A stretch of DNA of 64,000 nucleotides from Alphaproteobacteria bacterium (GTDB lineage: Bacteria > Pseudomonadota > Alphaproteobacteria > Micavibrionales > UBA2020), in contig JAUXOC010000057.1 of the NCBI GenBank assembly GCA_030682495.1, forward strand, positions 34,486 through 98,485, read 5' to 3'. The notes below the pieces were generated by a model. It had not been told where the DNA came from and did no database searches. It saw nothing but the letters and a program-made list of their open reading frames with translations. Below are positions 40,097-50,238 of this stretch, one piece after another; position 1 is the first letter of the stretch, and each line of letters opens with the position of its first letter. A program made the translations under genes and the position numbers.

Positions 40097-41790
40097 CGTA
40101 TTCCAAGCGTTTTGCGCGCCTGTTTAAACGCAGTTTCGGCACAGCCGAGATCGAAACAGCGCTGCAGATGATTGCCGCGCTCAAAACCGGCACAGCGGTG
40201 GATGCCGAAGTTGCTGATTTTCTGTCGCATTTCCCCTCTTTTCTGAACAACTTCGATGAAGTGCACGAGCAGTATGAAGACCGCATGAAGGTCGCGCTGC
40301 GCAATATCGAGATCAGCTCCAACGAGCTCAACGATGCCAACCTCGAACTGGAACGGCTAAACCTGACCATCAACGCGATGCTGGAAAGTCTGGGTCAGGG
40401 GCTTTTCTTTTTCGACGCCAGCGGCATGTGCGGCAGTGTGCATTCGCGCGCCTGCCTGACGCTGCTGGAGGGCAGCCCTGTCGGCAGGCCGATCAGCGAT
40501 GTCCTGAAGCTCGACAAACAGGCCGAGACCCGCCTGCAGGCGCTGATGGAAATTGTTTTTGATCCCGCCCGCACGGCAATGTCGTTTGAAGACCTGATCG
40601 CGCTTGCGCCGCCGTGGTATCCGCACAGTCAGGGGCGCAAAATCGCACTGTCTTACAAACCAATGTATAAAAATGCCGATAACATTCGCGCCATTCTGGT
40701 CATCGCCTCCGACGTCACGCGCGAAATCGCGGTGCAAGAGGCTATTCATGCGCAGGAAATGCGCGCGCGGCGGATTTTGCGCCTTGTGCGCGAACGCCAG
40801 GGTTTCCGGCGTTTTATCGACAGCCTCAGAGGGCTTTCCGCGCTGCTACCGGAAAGTACGCCTGCCACACTGCGCCATGATCTGCATACGCTGAAGGGGA
40901 ATGCACGCTTTTTCTATCTGGACAGCACAGCCACCACCCTGCACGAACTCGAAAGCCGGTTGGCCTCCCTGCCCGCAGACGCGAAATTTCCTCCCCATGA
41001 GCGGGCCGCAGCAGCAGAGGTTCTGGCGCTGGCGATGGATAACAGCCTTTCTTCCGCGCATGAAATATGGGGGCAAGAGTTCGACACTGCCGAAATGACA
41101 ACCCCCGTAGCGCTGGATACGCTCTATCATATCGGTCGGCAGATCGAAAACGGTGTCTCTGCGGCAGATCTTGCGCATGATTTCTGGCACCATCTAGCTG
41201 CCGTATCCGCACGTTATCTGGTCAGCAGCCTTGAAAGCCAGATTACCTATTTCGCCGAACGCGAAAACCGTGAAGTAGACGTACATGTCGACGTTGATAA
41301 AAACCTGCGCATTCTGCCCGCCCGCTATCAGACACTGGTCGACACGCTGGTACATATTGCAAAAAACATTGCCGTGCATGCCGCCGATCCGCCCGAAATG
41401 CGCATGGCCGCAGGGAAACCGGCGGCGCTTCAGGTCTCGCTCGTCATCGCACCCGCGCAGGACGATGTAGCACGTATGATCCTGACAATCCGCGATGATG
41501 GCTGCGGCGTGGATACCGAACGATTGAGGGCGCGCCTGCTGCAAAAAGACGGCGCGGACAAACAGGCGCTGGCCGCCATGGGCGCGGATGAAATCCTGCA
41601 GACCATTTTCGACGACGATATGACGATCAGCGACAGGATCACCGAACAAAGCGGGCGCGGCGTCGGGCTCGGCGCATTGCGCCGCGCGGTCGAAAATCTG
41701 GGCGGCCGCATATCGGCAGAATCCAGCGCCGGTGCAGGGCTTTGCCTGCGGCTCGATCTGCCCGTGCTGGCGCGTCCTGCGCCGAATTAA
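40093..41790 (+). CDS. PAS-containing CheA-like histidine kinase with Hpt-like motif
   Basis: Hpt-like LRHDLHTLKGNARFF; CheA-style ATPase HIAKNIAVHAADPPEMRMAAGKPA...IRDDGCGVD...GRGVGLGALRRAVENLGG. Confidence 0.8.
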   Translation: MTYSKRFARLFKRSFGTAEIETALQMIAALKTGTAVDAEVADFLSHFPSFLNNFDEVHEQYEDRMKVALRNIEISSNELNDANLELERLNLTINAMLESLGQGLFFFDASGMCGSVHSRACLTLLEGSPVGRPISDVLKLDKQAETRLQALMEIVFDPARTAMSFEDLIALAPPWYPHSQGRKIALSYKPMYKNADNIRAILVIASDVTREIAVQEAIHAQEMRARRILRLVRERQGFRRFIDSLRGLSALLPESTPATLRHDLHTLKGNARFFYLDSTATTLHELESRLASLPADAKFPPHERAAAAEVLALAMDNSLSSAHEIWGQEFDTAEMTTPVALDTLYHIGRQIENGVSAADLAHDFWHHLAAVSARYLVSSLESQITYFAERENREVDVHVDVDKNLRILPARYQTLVDTLVHIAKNIAVHAADPPEMRMAAGKPAALQVSLVIAPAQDDVARMILTIRDDGCGVDTERLRARLLQKDGADKQALAAMGADEILQTIFDDDMTISDRITEQSGRGVGLGALRRAVENLGGRISAESSAGAGLCLRLDLPVLARPAPN

Positions 41791-41913
41791 TCAGCTATCT
41801 ATTTATAATATTTTACTTTTTTCTGCTTCACGGCAGGGGATTGTTTTATTTTTCAGAACCGCCTAACATGCCGGTATTATCGATATTGTTCACTTCCATC
41901 AGAGTATCCGCCC

Positions 41914-43695
41914 ATGCCCCGCAGCGCCGCCAAAGCATCCCCCGTGCAAAAGAATATTGCCACCGAGATTGAAAACGGTATGACCTTACTTGCGCTTTAC
42001 GATGCGCTCAAAGCCGGTACCGATCCAAACACGCCAGATGCAGATGGCACGACACCGATGCAAGCTGCCCTTGACCGTAACTGGTGGAAAGGCGCGGATA
42101 TGCTGCTGGCTTATGGCGCGGCGCCGCCTGCCTATAACGGCGATCCGAATGGCGCACCGCTTCTGAATGTGCAGAGCGACCGTTCGGAGCGTGAAACGGC
42201 GCTGACCTACATGCTTAAACATGCGACCTGGTTCAGACCCGTCTACGAAATCATCGCCAACAACGCCGATCTCAACCTGAAAAACAAGAACGATGAAACG
42301 CCCCTTGCTGCCGTTGTTCAGCGCGGCTGGCCGCATGCCGCAGTAGAGCTGGCCATTCGCGGGGCGTGGATTGATCCGGAGAAACCGGATCAGGATGAAG
42401 TGCTTGACCGTAAAACCGGCGCCCCGCGCCTGCTCTGCGCAATTCTGCAGGGCGCCGACGCGGGCGCTATCGAAGCCATGCTCAAAGGCGGCGCGGATCC
42501 GAACAAACCCGATAAATACGGCCTTTATCCGCTAGCCGCCGCCAAAGCGCTCAACTGGGATTATATGGCCGATAAACTACGCGCCTATGGCGCCAAAGAA
42601 GAAACGGCACAGCTGCCCGACCCGAACCAGATATTGGAAGATGGCCAGCCCCTGCTCGTCTATGCAATCAATTATCAAAACTGCCATGAAAACTATGTTC
42701 ATGCCCTGCTCCAGCACGGCGCCGACCCGAATGCGCCCGACAAAGAAGGGCGTAGCGCCGTACATTGGGCGGCCATTATGGGGAAAGATGCCGTCTTTGA
42801 TGCCCTGTGGGATGCCGGTGGCGACGTCCTGCGGGAGACGGCGCCGGATAACGGCCTGCGGCCTTTGCATTACGCCTGCCTGAACAACCGGCTCTATATC
42901 GCCGAAGGTATATTGGCAGAATGCCCGCCCGAGCATATAAACGCGCCGTATAAAGAAACCGGCGACACACCCCTTCACTTCGCCGCGAAGCATCGTGATA
43001 GCCAAGAGCTGATTAAGCTGTTGCTGGAACACGGCGCCAATATAAATGCACGGGATGCAAATGGTGAAACGCCTGTTTTGCGCGCTGTTGACACGCGCGA
43101 CACGTTATCGGTACGCACGCTGCTGCGCAGCGGAGCCGATATTGTCAAATCCGATACCCAAACCCGTCTTAACCCGCCGCTGTTCCAGCTTGTCAACTCG
43201 CGCAGTGCCGAAAACCTCGCTGTGGCCGAACAGCTGCTAGACCACGGCGCGGATCCGAATGGCAAAGCACATACCAACCTGAACGGCCCCAGTATCGGCG
43301 AGAGCCTTATCCATTTCACTATTCGCTACCGCGCGAATGATCTGGCGCTGCTGCTGCTCAAAAACGGCGCCGACCCGCACGGCACCGACGAGGCCGGCGA
43401 AAGCGCTGCACATTACTGCCTGCATCTGCGCGAAAAAGACGGGCTGAAAATTCTGCTGGAACACGGGTTCGACCCGCTGCGCGTTTTTGCCTATAACAAA
43501 AAATGGCATCGCAGCAACGGCACGGTCACGGATGAGAACCGTAAGGGCTCCGCACTCGACTGCGCGCGGCAGCTGACCGAAAAATTTGGCCTTGGCACCG
43601 AATACAGCCAGATGCTGGAAATGATTGAAGAACACCTGGCCGCCAACCCGCCGCAAACACCGCGCAAACCTGCGCCGCGCGCGCCGAAAAGATAG
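41914..43695 (+). CDS. Ankyrin-repeat protein
   Basis: Repeated G-T/S-P/A-L-H-xAA units (TGDTPLHFAAKHRDSQELIKLLLEHGANINARDANGETPVLRAV). Confidence 0.95.
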   Translation: MPRSAAKASPVQKNIATEIENGMTLLALYDALKAGTDPNTPDADGTTPMQAALDRNWWKGADMLLAYGAAPPAYNGDPNGAPLLNVQSDRSERETALTYMLKHATWFRPVYEIIANNADLNLKNKNDETPLAAVVQRGWPHAAVELAIRGAWIDPEKPDQDEVLDRKTGAPRLLCAILQGADAGAIEAMLKGGADPNKPDKYGLYPLAAAKALNWDYMADKLRAYGAKEETAQLPDPNQILEDGQPLLVYAINYQNCHENYVHALLQHGADPNAPDKEGRSAVHWAAIMGKDAVFDALWDAGGDVLRETAPDNGLRPLHYACLNNRLYIAEGILAECPPEHINAPYKETGDTPLHFAAKHRDSQELIKLLLEHGANINARDANGETPVLRAVDTRDTLSVRTLLRSGADIVKSDTQTRLNPPLFQLVNSRSAENLAVAEQLLDHGADPNGKAHTNLNGPSIGESLIHFTIRYRANDLALLLLKNGADPHGTDEAGESAAHYCLHLREKDGLKILLEHGFDPLRVFAYNKKWHRSNGTVTDENRKGSALDCARQLTEKFGLGTEYSQMLEMIEEHLAANPPQTPRKPAPRAPKR

Positions 43696-43832
43696 TGCCG
43701 GACAAATCCGCACAAATTCTCCGTGGCCTTGCCAATATCGACAAAGCGGGCAAAAGCGGATAAACTTAAACCAGACCGCCACCCTGTCCGCCCTACGGCA
43801 GAAACAGCACAAAGACACACAGGACGGAAGAT

Positions 43833-44240
43833 ATGAGGAATGCCATGATGAACCACCCCTCGAACATTTCCGATGCTCTCGACATCTTGATCGTCGAGGA
43901 TGAATTTGTCGATATTGAGATGACCCGCAAGAAACTGTCGCGCTGCGCCCCCCGCGCCACACTGGACGTGGCCAAGACAACCGCGCAAGCCATCAGCAAG
44001 CTGCGCGAAAAGCGCTATAGCTGCATTCTGCTTGACCTTAATCTGCCGGATTCCGTCGGCCCCAGCTCGATCAGCGATATCCGCAAGACAGAAAAGACAA
44101 CGCCGATTATCGTGCTGACCGGCTTCGCCTCGCCGATTACCGTCGAAGAAGCCCTGAAAGCCGGCGCGCAAAAAGTCATCTCCAAGGGCGATCTGAACGA
44201 TATGCTTCTGGGCGAGGCGCTGGCCGCCGCCTGTCTCTGA
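43833..44240 (+). CDS. Response regulator receiver protein
   Basis: ILIVEDEFVDIEM; CILLDLNLPDS; VLTGFA; VISKG. Confidence 0.9.
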   Translation: MRNAMMNHPSNISDALDILIVEDEFVDIEMTRKKLSRCAPRATLDVAKTTAQAISKLREKRYSCILLDLNLPDSVGPSSISDIRKTEKTTPIIVLTGFASPITVEEALKAGAQKVISKGDLNDMLLGEALAAACL

Positions 44241-44252
44241 CCTCGCTCGAGG

Positions 44253-44699
44253 CTATTGCTGCATCAACGCCGACGAGCGGAACCAGAACCCCTCGATTGC
44301 CGCCATCAATCTGACCATACCTGAAAAATCATTTGCCTTCGTGACAAAGGCATTGGCATGATTTTCATAGCTTTTAAGAATATCCCGCTCCGCATTTGAT
44401 CCGGACAGCATTATTACAGGAATGGTGCGCAAATCCGCGTTCGCTTTTATTTCGGCGAGCACTTCGTGTCCGTTTTTGCGCGGCATATTGATATCGAGCA
44501 GAATGATATCGGGGCGCGGCGCTTTCGCATATTCGTCCAGCCGCGCCAAAAAGTCCATCACGGCCTGCCCGTCGCGCACGATGCGAAGATCCGTCTTGCA
44601 ACTCATCCGGTTGACGGCCTCCTGCACAAAAAAAGCATCGGTCTTTTCGTCTTCCGCGATCAGAATGACAAACGGTTCCTTATTCGCTTTTGGCTGCAT
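44253..44699 (-). CDS. Rcp1-like response regulator
   Basis: ILIAEDEKTDAFFVQEAV; IILLDINMPRKNGHEVL; start trimmed to MQPKANKE. Confidence 0.9.
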   Translation of the reverse strand: MQPKANKEPFVILIAEDEKTDAFFVQEAVNRMSCKTDLRIVRDGQAVMDFLARLDEYAKAPRPDIILLDINMPRKNGHEVLAEIKANADLRTIPVIMLSGSNAERDILKSYENHANAFVTKANDFSGMVRLMAAIEGFWFRSSALMQQ

Positions 44700-47502
44700 G
44701 GCTGTCCTCGTCAAATGAACTCTTGGTTTCCATATAATCCGGCAGCGTAAACACAAAGCGGCTGCCGTCTGCATAATCACGATCAAGATAAATCTGCCCG
44801 CCATGATAGCGCACAATACGCTGGCAAATCGCCAGACCAATCCCCTGTCCTGCATAGGCACTGTCGTCGCCATGCAACCGCTGGAACAGCAGAAACACCT
44901 TATCGGCAAAGCGGGGGTCGATGCCGATACCGTTGTCAGTTACCGTTATTTTCCAGACGTTGCCGCTACGCTCCGCGTCGATCCTGATTTTCGGCGAAAC
45001 ATTTTCTTTGCGGTATTTAAGGGCGTTTTCAAGCAGGTTCTGGAAGACGCGCACAAGTTCTCCCTCGACGCCGCGCACCGTCGGCAAGCGCCCGTTTTGG
45101 ATATCGGCACCAGACTCGGAGATCAGCGCCGTCACGTTTAGGCGCGCAATCTCCAGCGCCTTTTCAAGATCGATGTCGCGAAAATCACCCGAATTGGATC
45201 CGATGCGGGCATAGTCGAGCAGGCTTTCGATCATCGCGCGCATTTTCAGACTGCTGTCGGTAATGATGCCGAGAAACCGTTTCCCCTCGTCATCAAACTT
45301 ATCGCCATAGGCTTCCTGCAAAAATTCGGCGCACATACCCATATGCCGCACCGGTGCCTTGAGGTCATGGGAAACAACATAGGCAAATTCTTCCAGTGCC
45401 GTGTTTGACCGCATCAGTTCCGACCGCGCGCGTTTTTGCTCGGTAATAACCTCGGTAAACATGATAATGCCACCGATGTAACCGTCGCTGTCGCGCCACG
45501 GGCGCAACTCCCAGCGCACCCATTCCGTCCGTCCGTCGGGGCGAACCCAGGCGTCTTCTTCGCGTGACAGGCTTTCGCCTTTCATGCAGCGTTGATGATG
45601 GTCGAGCCATTCCGGCATATTCAGAATTTCAGGAAAAATATCGTAATGCGACCGGCCGATAATATCCCGTTCGCGCAGGCCGTAATCTTTCAACCAGCGT
45701 TCACTGGTCATGATATAACGCATCTGCCGGTCGAACATCGCCACCGCCGCCGGCGTATGGCGGATCAGCATGCGCATTTTTTCTTCGCTCGCGCCAATCT
45801 CGTGCGTTTTGCGGTCAACTTCTTGCTGTACCAATTCGGCGCGTCTGGACATCACGATCAGGAACATCGCCAGCAGGGACGTGAATGTCATGCCGCCAAA
45901 TAGAATGACCAGCGGGCCGTTGCTGTGCATACGGTTTTCCAGCACCGGCGCGCTTTGCCAGACAACCGTCCATTGCTGCTGTTTAACCTCCAGCACCTTG
46001 CGGATCATAAACATCGATTTTCCGCCCGCCTCTTGTACTGTTTCCGGCGTCAGGCCGCGGCTGCTGAAAATCAGATAACGCGGGTCGGCGGTGTCGCCGT
46101 CGTATACATCCAGATAAATCTCGGTTTCATGCGCCGGCCTGCTCACCAGACCGGCCATGAACTTGCGCGCGACAAACGGCGCATATATCCACCCCTTGAA
46201 GGCTTGGCGCCGTTCAGCTTCGGTCTGGATCAGTGCGCCCGTCTCATAAATCGGATAAAGCAGAAGGAAGCCCGGCATTTTCCGTTCATCCTGCACCAAC
46301 TGAATACGGCGCGTGATTGCCGCACGCCCGCTGTCACGCGCCTGTACGGCTGCTTCATAGCGATTTTTCTCGGAAGCGATATTGAGCCCCACGGCCTGCC
46401 GGTTTTTCTCATACGGCTCGACATAGGTGATGATGAAATTTTCATCGGCATCCTTGTCCGAATGCACGTCGAAATCAGCCAGCCCTTCTGCCCGCTGCGC
46501 GCGGATGTATTTTTCAAGGTTTTTTTTCGCCACCGGCATGATATAGCCGATGCCGTTCATGCCCGGATAATTTTTTTCTATATCGACCCATTCGCTATAA
46601 CGCCGCCATTCATCGCGGCTCACATCTTCCGAGCCCGCAAGAAAACCTGCGCCGCCGAGAAGGCTTTTCTCGTAGGAGTCAATGCGGTACAGCAGCGCTT
46701 TTTCAAGCTCGTCCGCAAGACTGACGAAGGAGGCACGATTTTTTTCAAAGATGCTTTCAACCATCCCCTTCCAGGCCGCAAAGGTAATGATGATCGAGAT
46801 AAAGAGCGCCAAAAGCGCCGTCGGCGGTAGAGAGTGCAGAATACGCTTGTTCTGCCCACCTGCCGGCCAGAGTGTGCTGGCCACGATCAGCGTTATCGGC
46901 ATAAAAGCCAGCACGCCAAAGCTGTCGCCCATCCACCACGTCAGCCAGCTATAGAGGCTTTGCTCGTCATTCTGCACCCCGCCCAGATATAGCGCCGTGT
47001 TCGCCACACTTGCGGAAACCAGACAGCCGAGCGGCGCGGAGAGCAGCAAAAAGCTCAGCGCATCACGCGGCCTTTCAATCGTCAGCGGAAAAGTGAAAAA
47101 GCGCGACAGCAAAAAACGCCCGATCACGGCTTGCAGCACAGCACCCAAAGCGATTGCAAAGACTATCAACGTCTTGGCGGAAAGGATCAGATCGATATTG
47201 TTAAAAATACCGGCGATGTCGGCATTCAGCACAAAGGAGCCAAGAAAAATTCCAGGCCATAGACGATAGCCGTAAAGCAGCAGCATGCCGAGCGCGATAC
47301 CCGATGGCGGCCAGATGGCCGTTGCATAGCTGGGTGCCGCCGCCACCATCAAACCCAATTTTCCGGTGAGCGCGTAAAGTGCGAATAAAATGAAATTCAG
47401 CAGCGCAAGATGGCGCGCCTGCACAAAGCCGCTTTCTATGCTCTCTGGCATTTGCATCGCCGTTTTATATCGCATGCCGCGAGATCCCCCTACCCCGTTC
47501 AC
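44680..47502 (-). CDS. MASE1-CHASE-PAS sensor histidine kinase
   Basis: N-terminal multi-TM MASE1-like region, CHASE-like segment, PAS, HisKA (FAYVVSHDLKAPVRHMGM), HATPase (DNGIGIDPRF, GQGIGLAICQRIV). Confidence 0.9.
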   Translation of the reverse strand: MNGVGGSRGMRYKTAMQMPESIESGFVQARHLALLNFILFALYALTGKLGLMVAAAPSYATAIWPPSGIALGMLLLYGYRLWPGIFLGSFVLNADIAGIFNNIDLILSAKTLIVFAIALGAVLQAVIGRFLLSRFFTFPLTIERPRDALSFLLLSAPLGCLVSASVANTALYLGGVQNDEQSLYSWLTWWMGDSFGVLAFMPITLIVASTLWPAGGQNKRILHSLPPTALLALFISIIITFAAWKGMVESIFEKNRASFVSLADELEKALLYRIDSYEKSLLGGAGFLAGSEDVSRDEWRRYSEWVDIEKNYPGMNGIGYIMPVAKKNLEKYIRAQRAEGLADFDVHSDKDADENFIITYVEPYEKNRQAVGLNIASEKNRYEAAVQARDSGRAAITRRIQLVQDERKMPGFLLLYPIYETGALIQTEAERRQAFKGWIYAPFVARKFMAGLVSRPAHETEIYLDVYDGDTADPRYLIFSSRGLTPETVQEAGGKSMFMIRKVLEVKQQQWTVVWQSAPVLENRMHSNGPLVILFGGMTFTSLLAMFLIVMSRRAELVQQEVDRKTHEIGASEEKMRMLIRHTPAAVAMFDRQMRYIMTSERWLKDYGLRERDIIGRSHYDIFPEILNMPEWLDHHQRCMKGESLSREEDAWVRPDGRTEWVRWELRPWRDSDGYIGGIIMFTEVITEQKRARSELMRSNTALEEFAYVVSHDLKAPVRHMGMCAEFLQEAYGDKFDDEGKRFLGIITDSSLKMRAMIESLLDYARIGSNSGDFRDIDLEKALEIARLNVTALISESGADIQNGRLPTVRGVEGELVRVFQNLLENALKYRKENVSPKIRIDAERSGNVWKITVTDNGIGIDPRFADKVFLLFQRLHGDDSAYAGQGIGLAICQRIVRYHGGQIYLDRDYADGSRFVFTLPDYMETKSSFDEDSHAAKSE

Positions 47503-47601
47503 CCGGACAATCCGCCAAGTGCCTGATTAATTTAGCATGCGAAGGTTAACGAAGCGCAAAGGCGCGCGCTTTGACTTTTAAACAAAAAGAGTATATAAAG
47601 T

Positions 47602-47616
47602 GAACATATAGAGATC
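47602..47616. promoter_or_regulatory. Weak LexA-box-like sequence upstream of Y-family polymerase
   Basis: gaac-atataga-gatc, one mismatch to alphaproteobacterial GAAC-N7-GAAC. Confidence 0.3.
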
Positions 47617-47651
47617 AAAAACCCCTTAACCCCAAAACTCAGGAGCCTCCG

Positions 47652-49013
47652 ATGTCCCGCCCCGGTGTTTCAGAGCTGCCGCCGAAACCCGCGCAAAGCG
47701 GCCTGCGCTGGCTCTATGTCGATTTCAACAGTTACTTCGCCAGCGTGGAGCAGCAATTGAAACCGGCGCTGCGCGGCAAGCCGATCATCGTCACACCTCT
47801 CGCGAGCGATGCAACCTGCGCCATCGCCGCCAGCTACGAAGCCAAAGCCTTCGGCATCAAAACAGGTACGCCGGTGTACGAGGCAAAGCGCCTGTGCCCA
47901 GAGCTCATTTGTGTCAGCGGCAGCCATGAAACCTATGTCGAATTTCACCATCGGCTGATCGACGAGATCGACCGGCATATTCCAATCACCGCCGTCTGTT
48001 CGATCGACGAAATGGCATGCCGGTTGATGGATAACGAAACCGATCCCGCTTTTGTGACCGCCCTTGCGCGGCGGATCAAACAGGGCATTTCAGCGCATAT
48101 CGGCCCCTATGTCCGTTGCTCTATCGGTGCGGCACCCAACCGCTATCTGGCCAAGGTGGCAACCGATTTGCAAAAGCCGGACGGGTTGACACTGCTGCTG
48201 CCCAAAGACATTCCGGCGCGGCTGCTGCATCTGGGCTTGCGCGACCTGCCCGGCATTGGCGCAAATATGGAGCGGCGGCTGAACGAACACGGACTGCGTG
48301 ATATCTCGCAGCTGTATGATTTTGCCCCCAAGCATCTGCGCGCCATCTGGGGCAGTATTTGGGGCGAGAAAATGTGGTATCTGCTGCGCGGCATTGAATT
48401 GCCGGAAGAAAAAAGCGAAAGGCGCAGTATCGGCCATAGCCACGTGCTGGCACCCGAGCTGCGCCCGCCGGCCGAAGCACGGCTTGTCGCGCGGCGACTG
48501 CTGATGAAAGCCGCAAGCCGTCTGCGCCGGATGGATTTTCAGGCGCGGCGTCTGTCTTTGTCGGTACGGATCGAAAATGGCCCGCGCCTTGCAGCCGACA
48601 TATCCGGCAGCGCCCCCACAAGTGATAGTTTCTCTTTCCTCGGCCTGCTGGACAGGCTTTGGGAATCGCTGGAAAGTGACATCGGACGGCAGCGTATCAA
48701 AAAAGTTTCCGTCACGCTTTCCGGTCTCGAAGACGAAGAGAGCGCCTCGGCACAAGGCGATCTTTTCGCGGCGCCCCCCGTCGAAGGGGAGAGCAAGGGT
48801 GCGACAGCCACAACCACGCTGGCCCATCGCGAAAAAGAAAAATACGATAAAATCAAATACGATAAAATCTCTGCCGCCATCGACAGCCTCAACCGGAAAT
48901 TCGGCCGCGATACGGTTGCGCTGGGCATGACGTCCACACAAAAACAAACCCGCGATACAGGCACTAAAATCGCCTTTACCCGTATCCCCGATCTGGAAGA
49001 GTTCTCGGAATAA
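47652..49013 (+). CDS. Y-family DNA polymerase (DinB/ImuB-like)
   Basis: LYVDFNSYFASVEQQLKPALRGKPIIVTP; VCSIDEMACRL; GIGANMERRLNEHGL HhH. Confidence 0.9.
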   Translation: MSRPGVSELPPKPAQSGLRWLYVDFNSYFASVEQQLKPALRGKPIIVTPLASDATCAIAASYEAKAFGIKTGTPVYEAKRLCPELICVSGSHETYVEFHHRLIDEIDRHIPITAVCSIDEMACRLMDNETDPAFVTALARRIKQGISAHIGPYVRCSIGAAPNRYLAKVATDLQKPDGLTLLLPKDIPARLLHLGLRDLPGIGANMERRLNEHGLRDISQLYDFAPKHLRAIWGSIWGEKMWYLLRGIELPEEKSERRSIGHSHVLAPELRPPAEARLVARRLLMKAASRLRRMDFQARRLSLSVRIENGPRLAADISGSAPTSDSFSFLGLLDRLWESLESDIGRQRIKKVSVTLSGLEDEESASAQGDLFAAPPVEGESKGATATTTLAHREKEKYDKIKYDKISAAIDSLNRKFGRDTVALGMTSTQKQTRDTGTKIAFTRIPDLEEFSE

Positions 49014-49189
49014 TCACCCGCAGCGGATTTTGCTGCGCTGCACAGTCGGTTTTTTTGAGATCCGAGCGACAGCCGCCCTGCCATGTTAATGATTTATTTC
49101 ATTTTTACGCGGCATAATGGGGATACACGGACATGTTCCCGCAGCCTGGCTGCGGGGTACATGCCTTACAGATTATCTTCAGGCAGGAT

Positions 49190-49801
49190 ATGCACAGGAA
49201 ACGCCCCATCGCCCGCACCATCACGGCAACCCCGGCAACGCAGAAGCTCGCCATACCGGTTGTCGCAGGCACGTTTCTGGCTTTGCTGATGGCTGTATTC
49301 TTGCTGTCAGGCTGCGCCGGCGCACTGCCCGGCGGAACAGATGCCGTGAATAAGTCTTTCTATAGTTCAAACACAGACCTTGAATCCTGGGTCAGCAGCC
49401 TCGAGGCCGGCATGCCCAAAGAAGAAGTCTTCGCGCGCCTGGGGCGTGCGCAAAAAGATTTCCGCCGCCTGGCACGTAACGAAATTGTCGGCATCTTGTT
49501 CGGCGGTGAAGATGCCGGTATCCCCGTGCATTTCTATACCGACGAGAACATTCTCGCCTTCCTCGAATCCCTCGAGGGTTATCGCATCGAATATAAAAGC
49601 GTCAAACGCCGCCACGGGCTGACATCGCCCATTCGCATGCAAACGGATTCAAAGGGGTTTGACTATTCGCTCAGCATGGTCTTCAAAGACGGCAAGCTGT
49701 ACCAAAAGCCTTACCTGACCGGCGGTCAGGTCAATAACAGCTCGACCAAGACGCTGTTCGACTACCTGAACCCCGGCATGCTGCTAAATACCGTCAACTA
49801 A
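49190..49801 (+). CDS. Hypothetical lipoprotein
   Basis: Lipobox LLSGC after a hydrophobic signal. Confidence 0.6.
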   Translation: MHRKRPIARTITATPATQKLAIPVVAGTFLALLMAVFLLSGCAGALPGGTDAVNKSFYSSNTDLESWVSSLEAGMPKEEVFARLGRAQKDFRRLARNEIVGILFGGEDAGIPVHFYTDENILAFLESLEGYRIEYKSVKRRHGLTSPIRMQTDSKGFDYSLSMVFKDGKLYQKPYLTGGQVNNSSTKTLFDYLNPGMLLNTVN

Positions 49802-49815
49802 CCCCGCGCTGGCAA

Positions 49816-50091
49816 TTAACGTCCGAGGCGGATCGGGTTTTCATCAACAAAAGACGGCTTCGGCGCAGGAGCTTTGGCCTGAGGCTGCGTATTGGCTGCC
49901 GGTTTGAATGCTGCCGTAACCCAATCAAGGCGGATCGGATTCGCATCGACGAAAGCATGTTTGGCTTCTGCGGGGCGCGGATCGGGAGGCGTTGCGCTGT
50001 GATAATAAAAAATCGCGCCGCCGGCGAACAAAGCCGCTGCCGTAAAATCGCGCACGGCTGAAAGTTTTTGCTTAAAGGTCTGGGATGTCAA
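49816..50091 (-). CDS. Hypothetical protein with internal ENPIRL/ANPIRL repeat
   Basis: AFVDANPIRLDW and SFVDENPIRLGR repeated motif; N-terminal TM. Confidence 0.5.
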   Translation of the reverse strand: MTSQTFKQKLSAVRDFTAAALFAGGAIFYYHSATPPDPRPAEAKHAFVDANPIRLDWVTAAFKPAANTQPQAKAPAPKPSFVDENPIRLGR

Positions 50092-50238
50092 ATCATGCCT
50101 CCTGTGTCTGAGTGAATGTTTGCTTTACGGAAACCATGATGCGTGATTCGACCTTCCGAATGCAACGATAAATTGCCTTGAAGACACAGATATTCCCGCA
50201 CAAGCTGTGCGGCGATGAGGGCGGTTTTCAGGCCCTTT

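Noticed and set aside
48838-48870. Short tandem repeat aaatacgataaaatc in the Y-family polymerase gene
   Set aside because: Only two copies (KYDKI-KYDKI), in frame within a linker; no evidence of phase variation.
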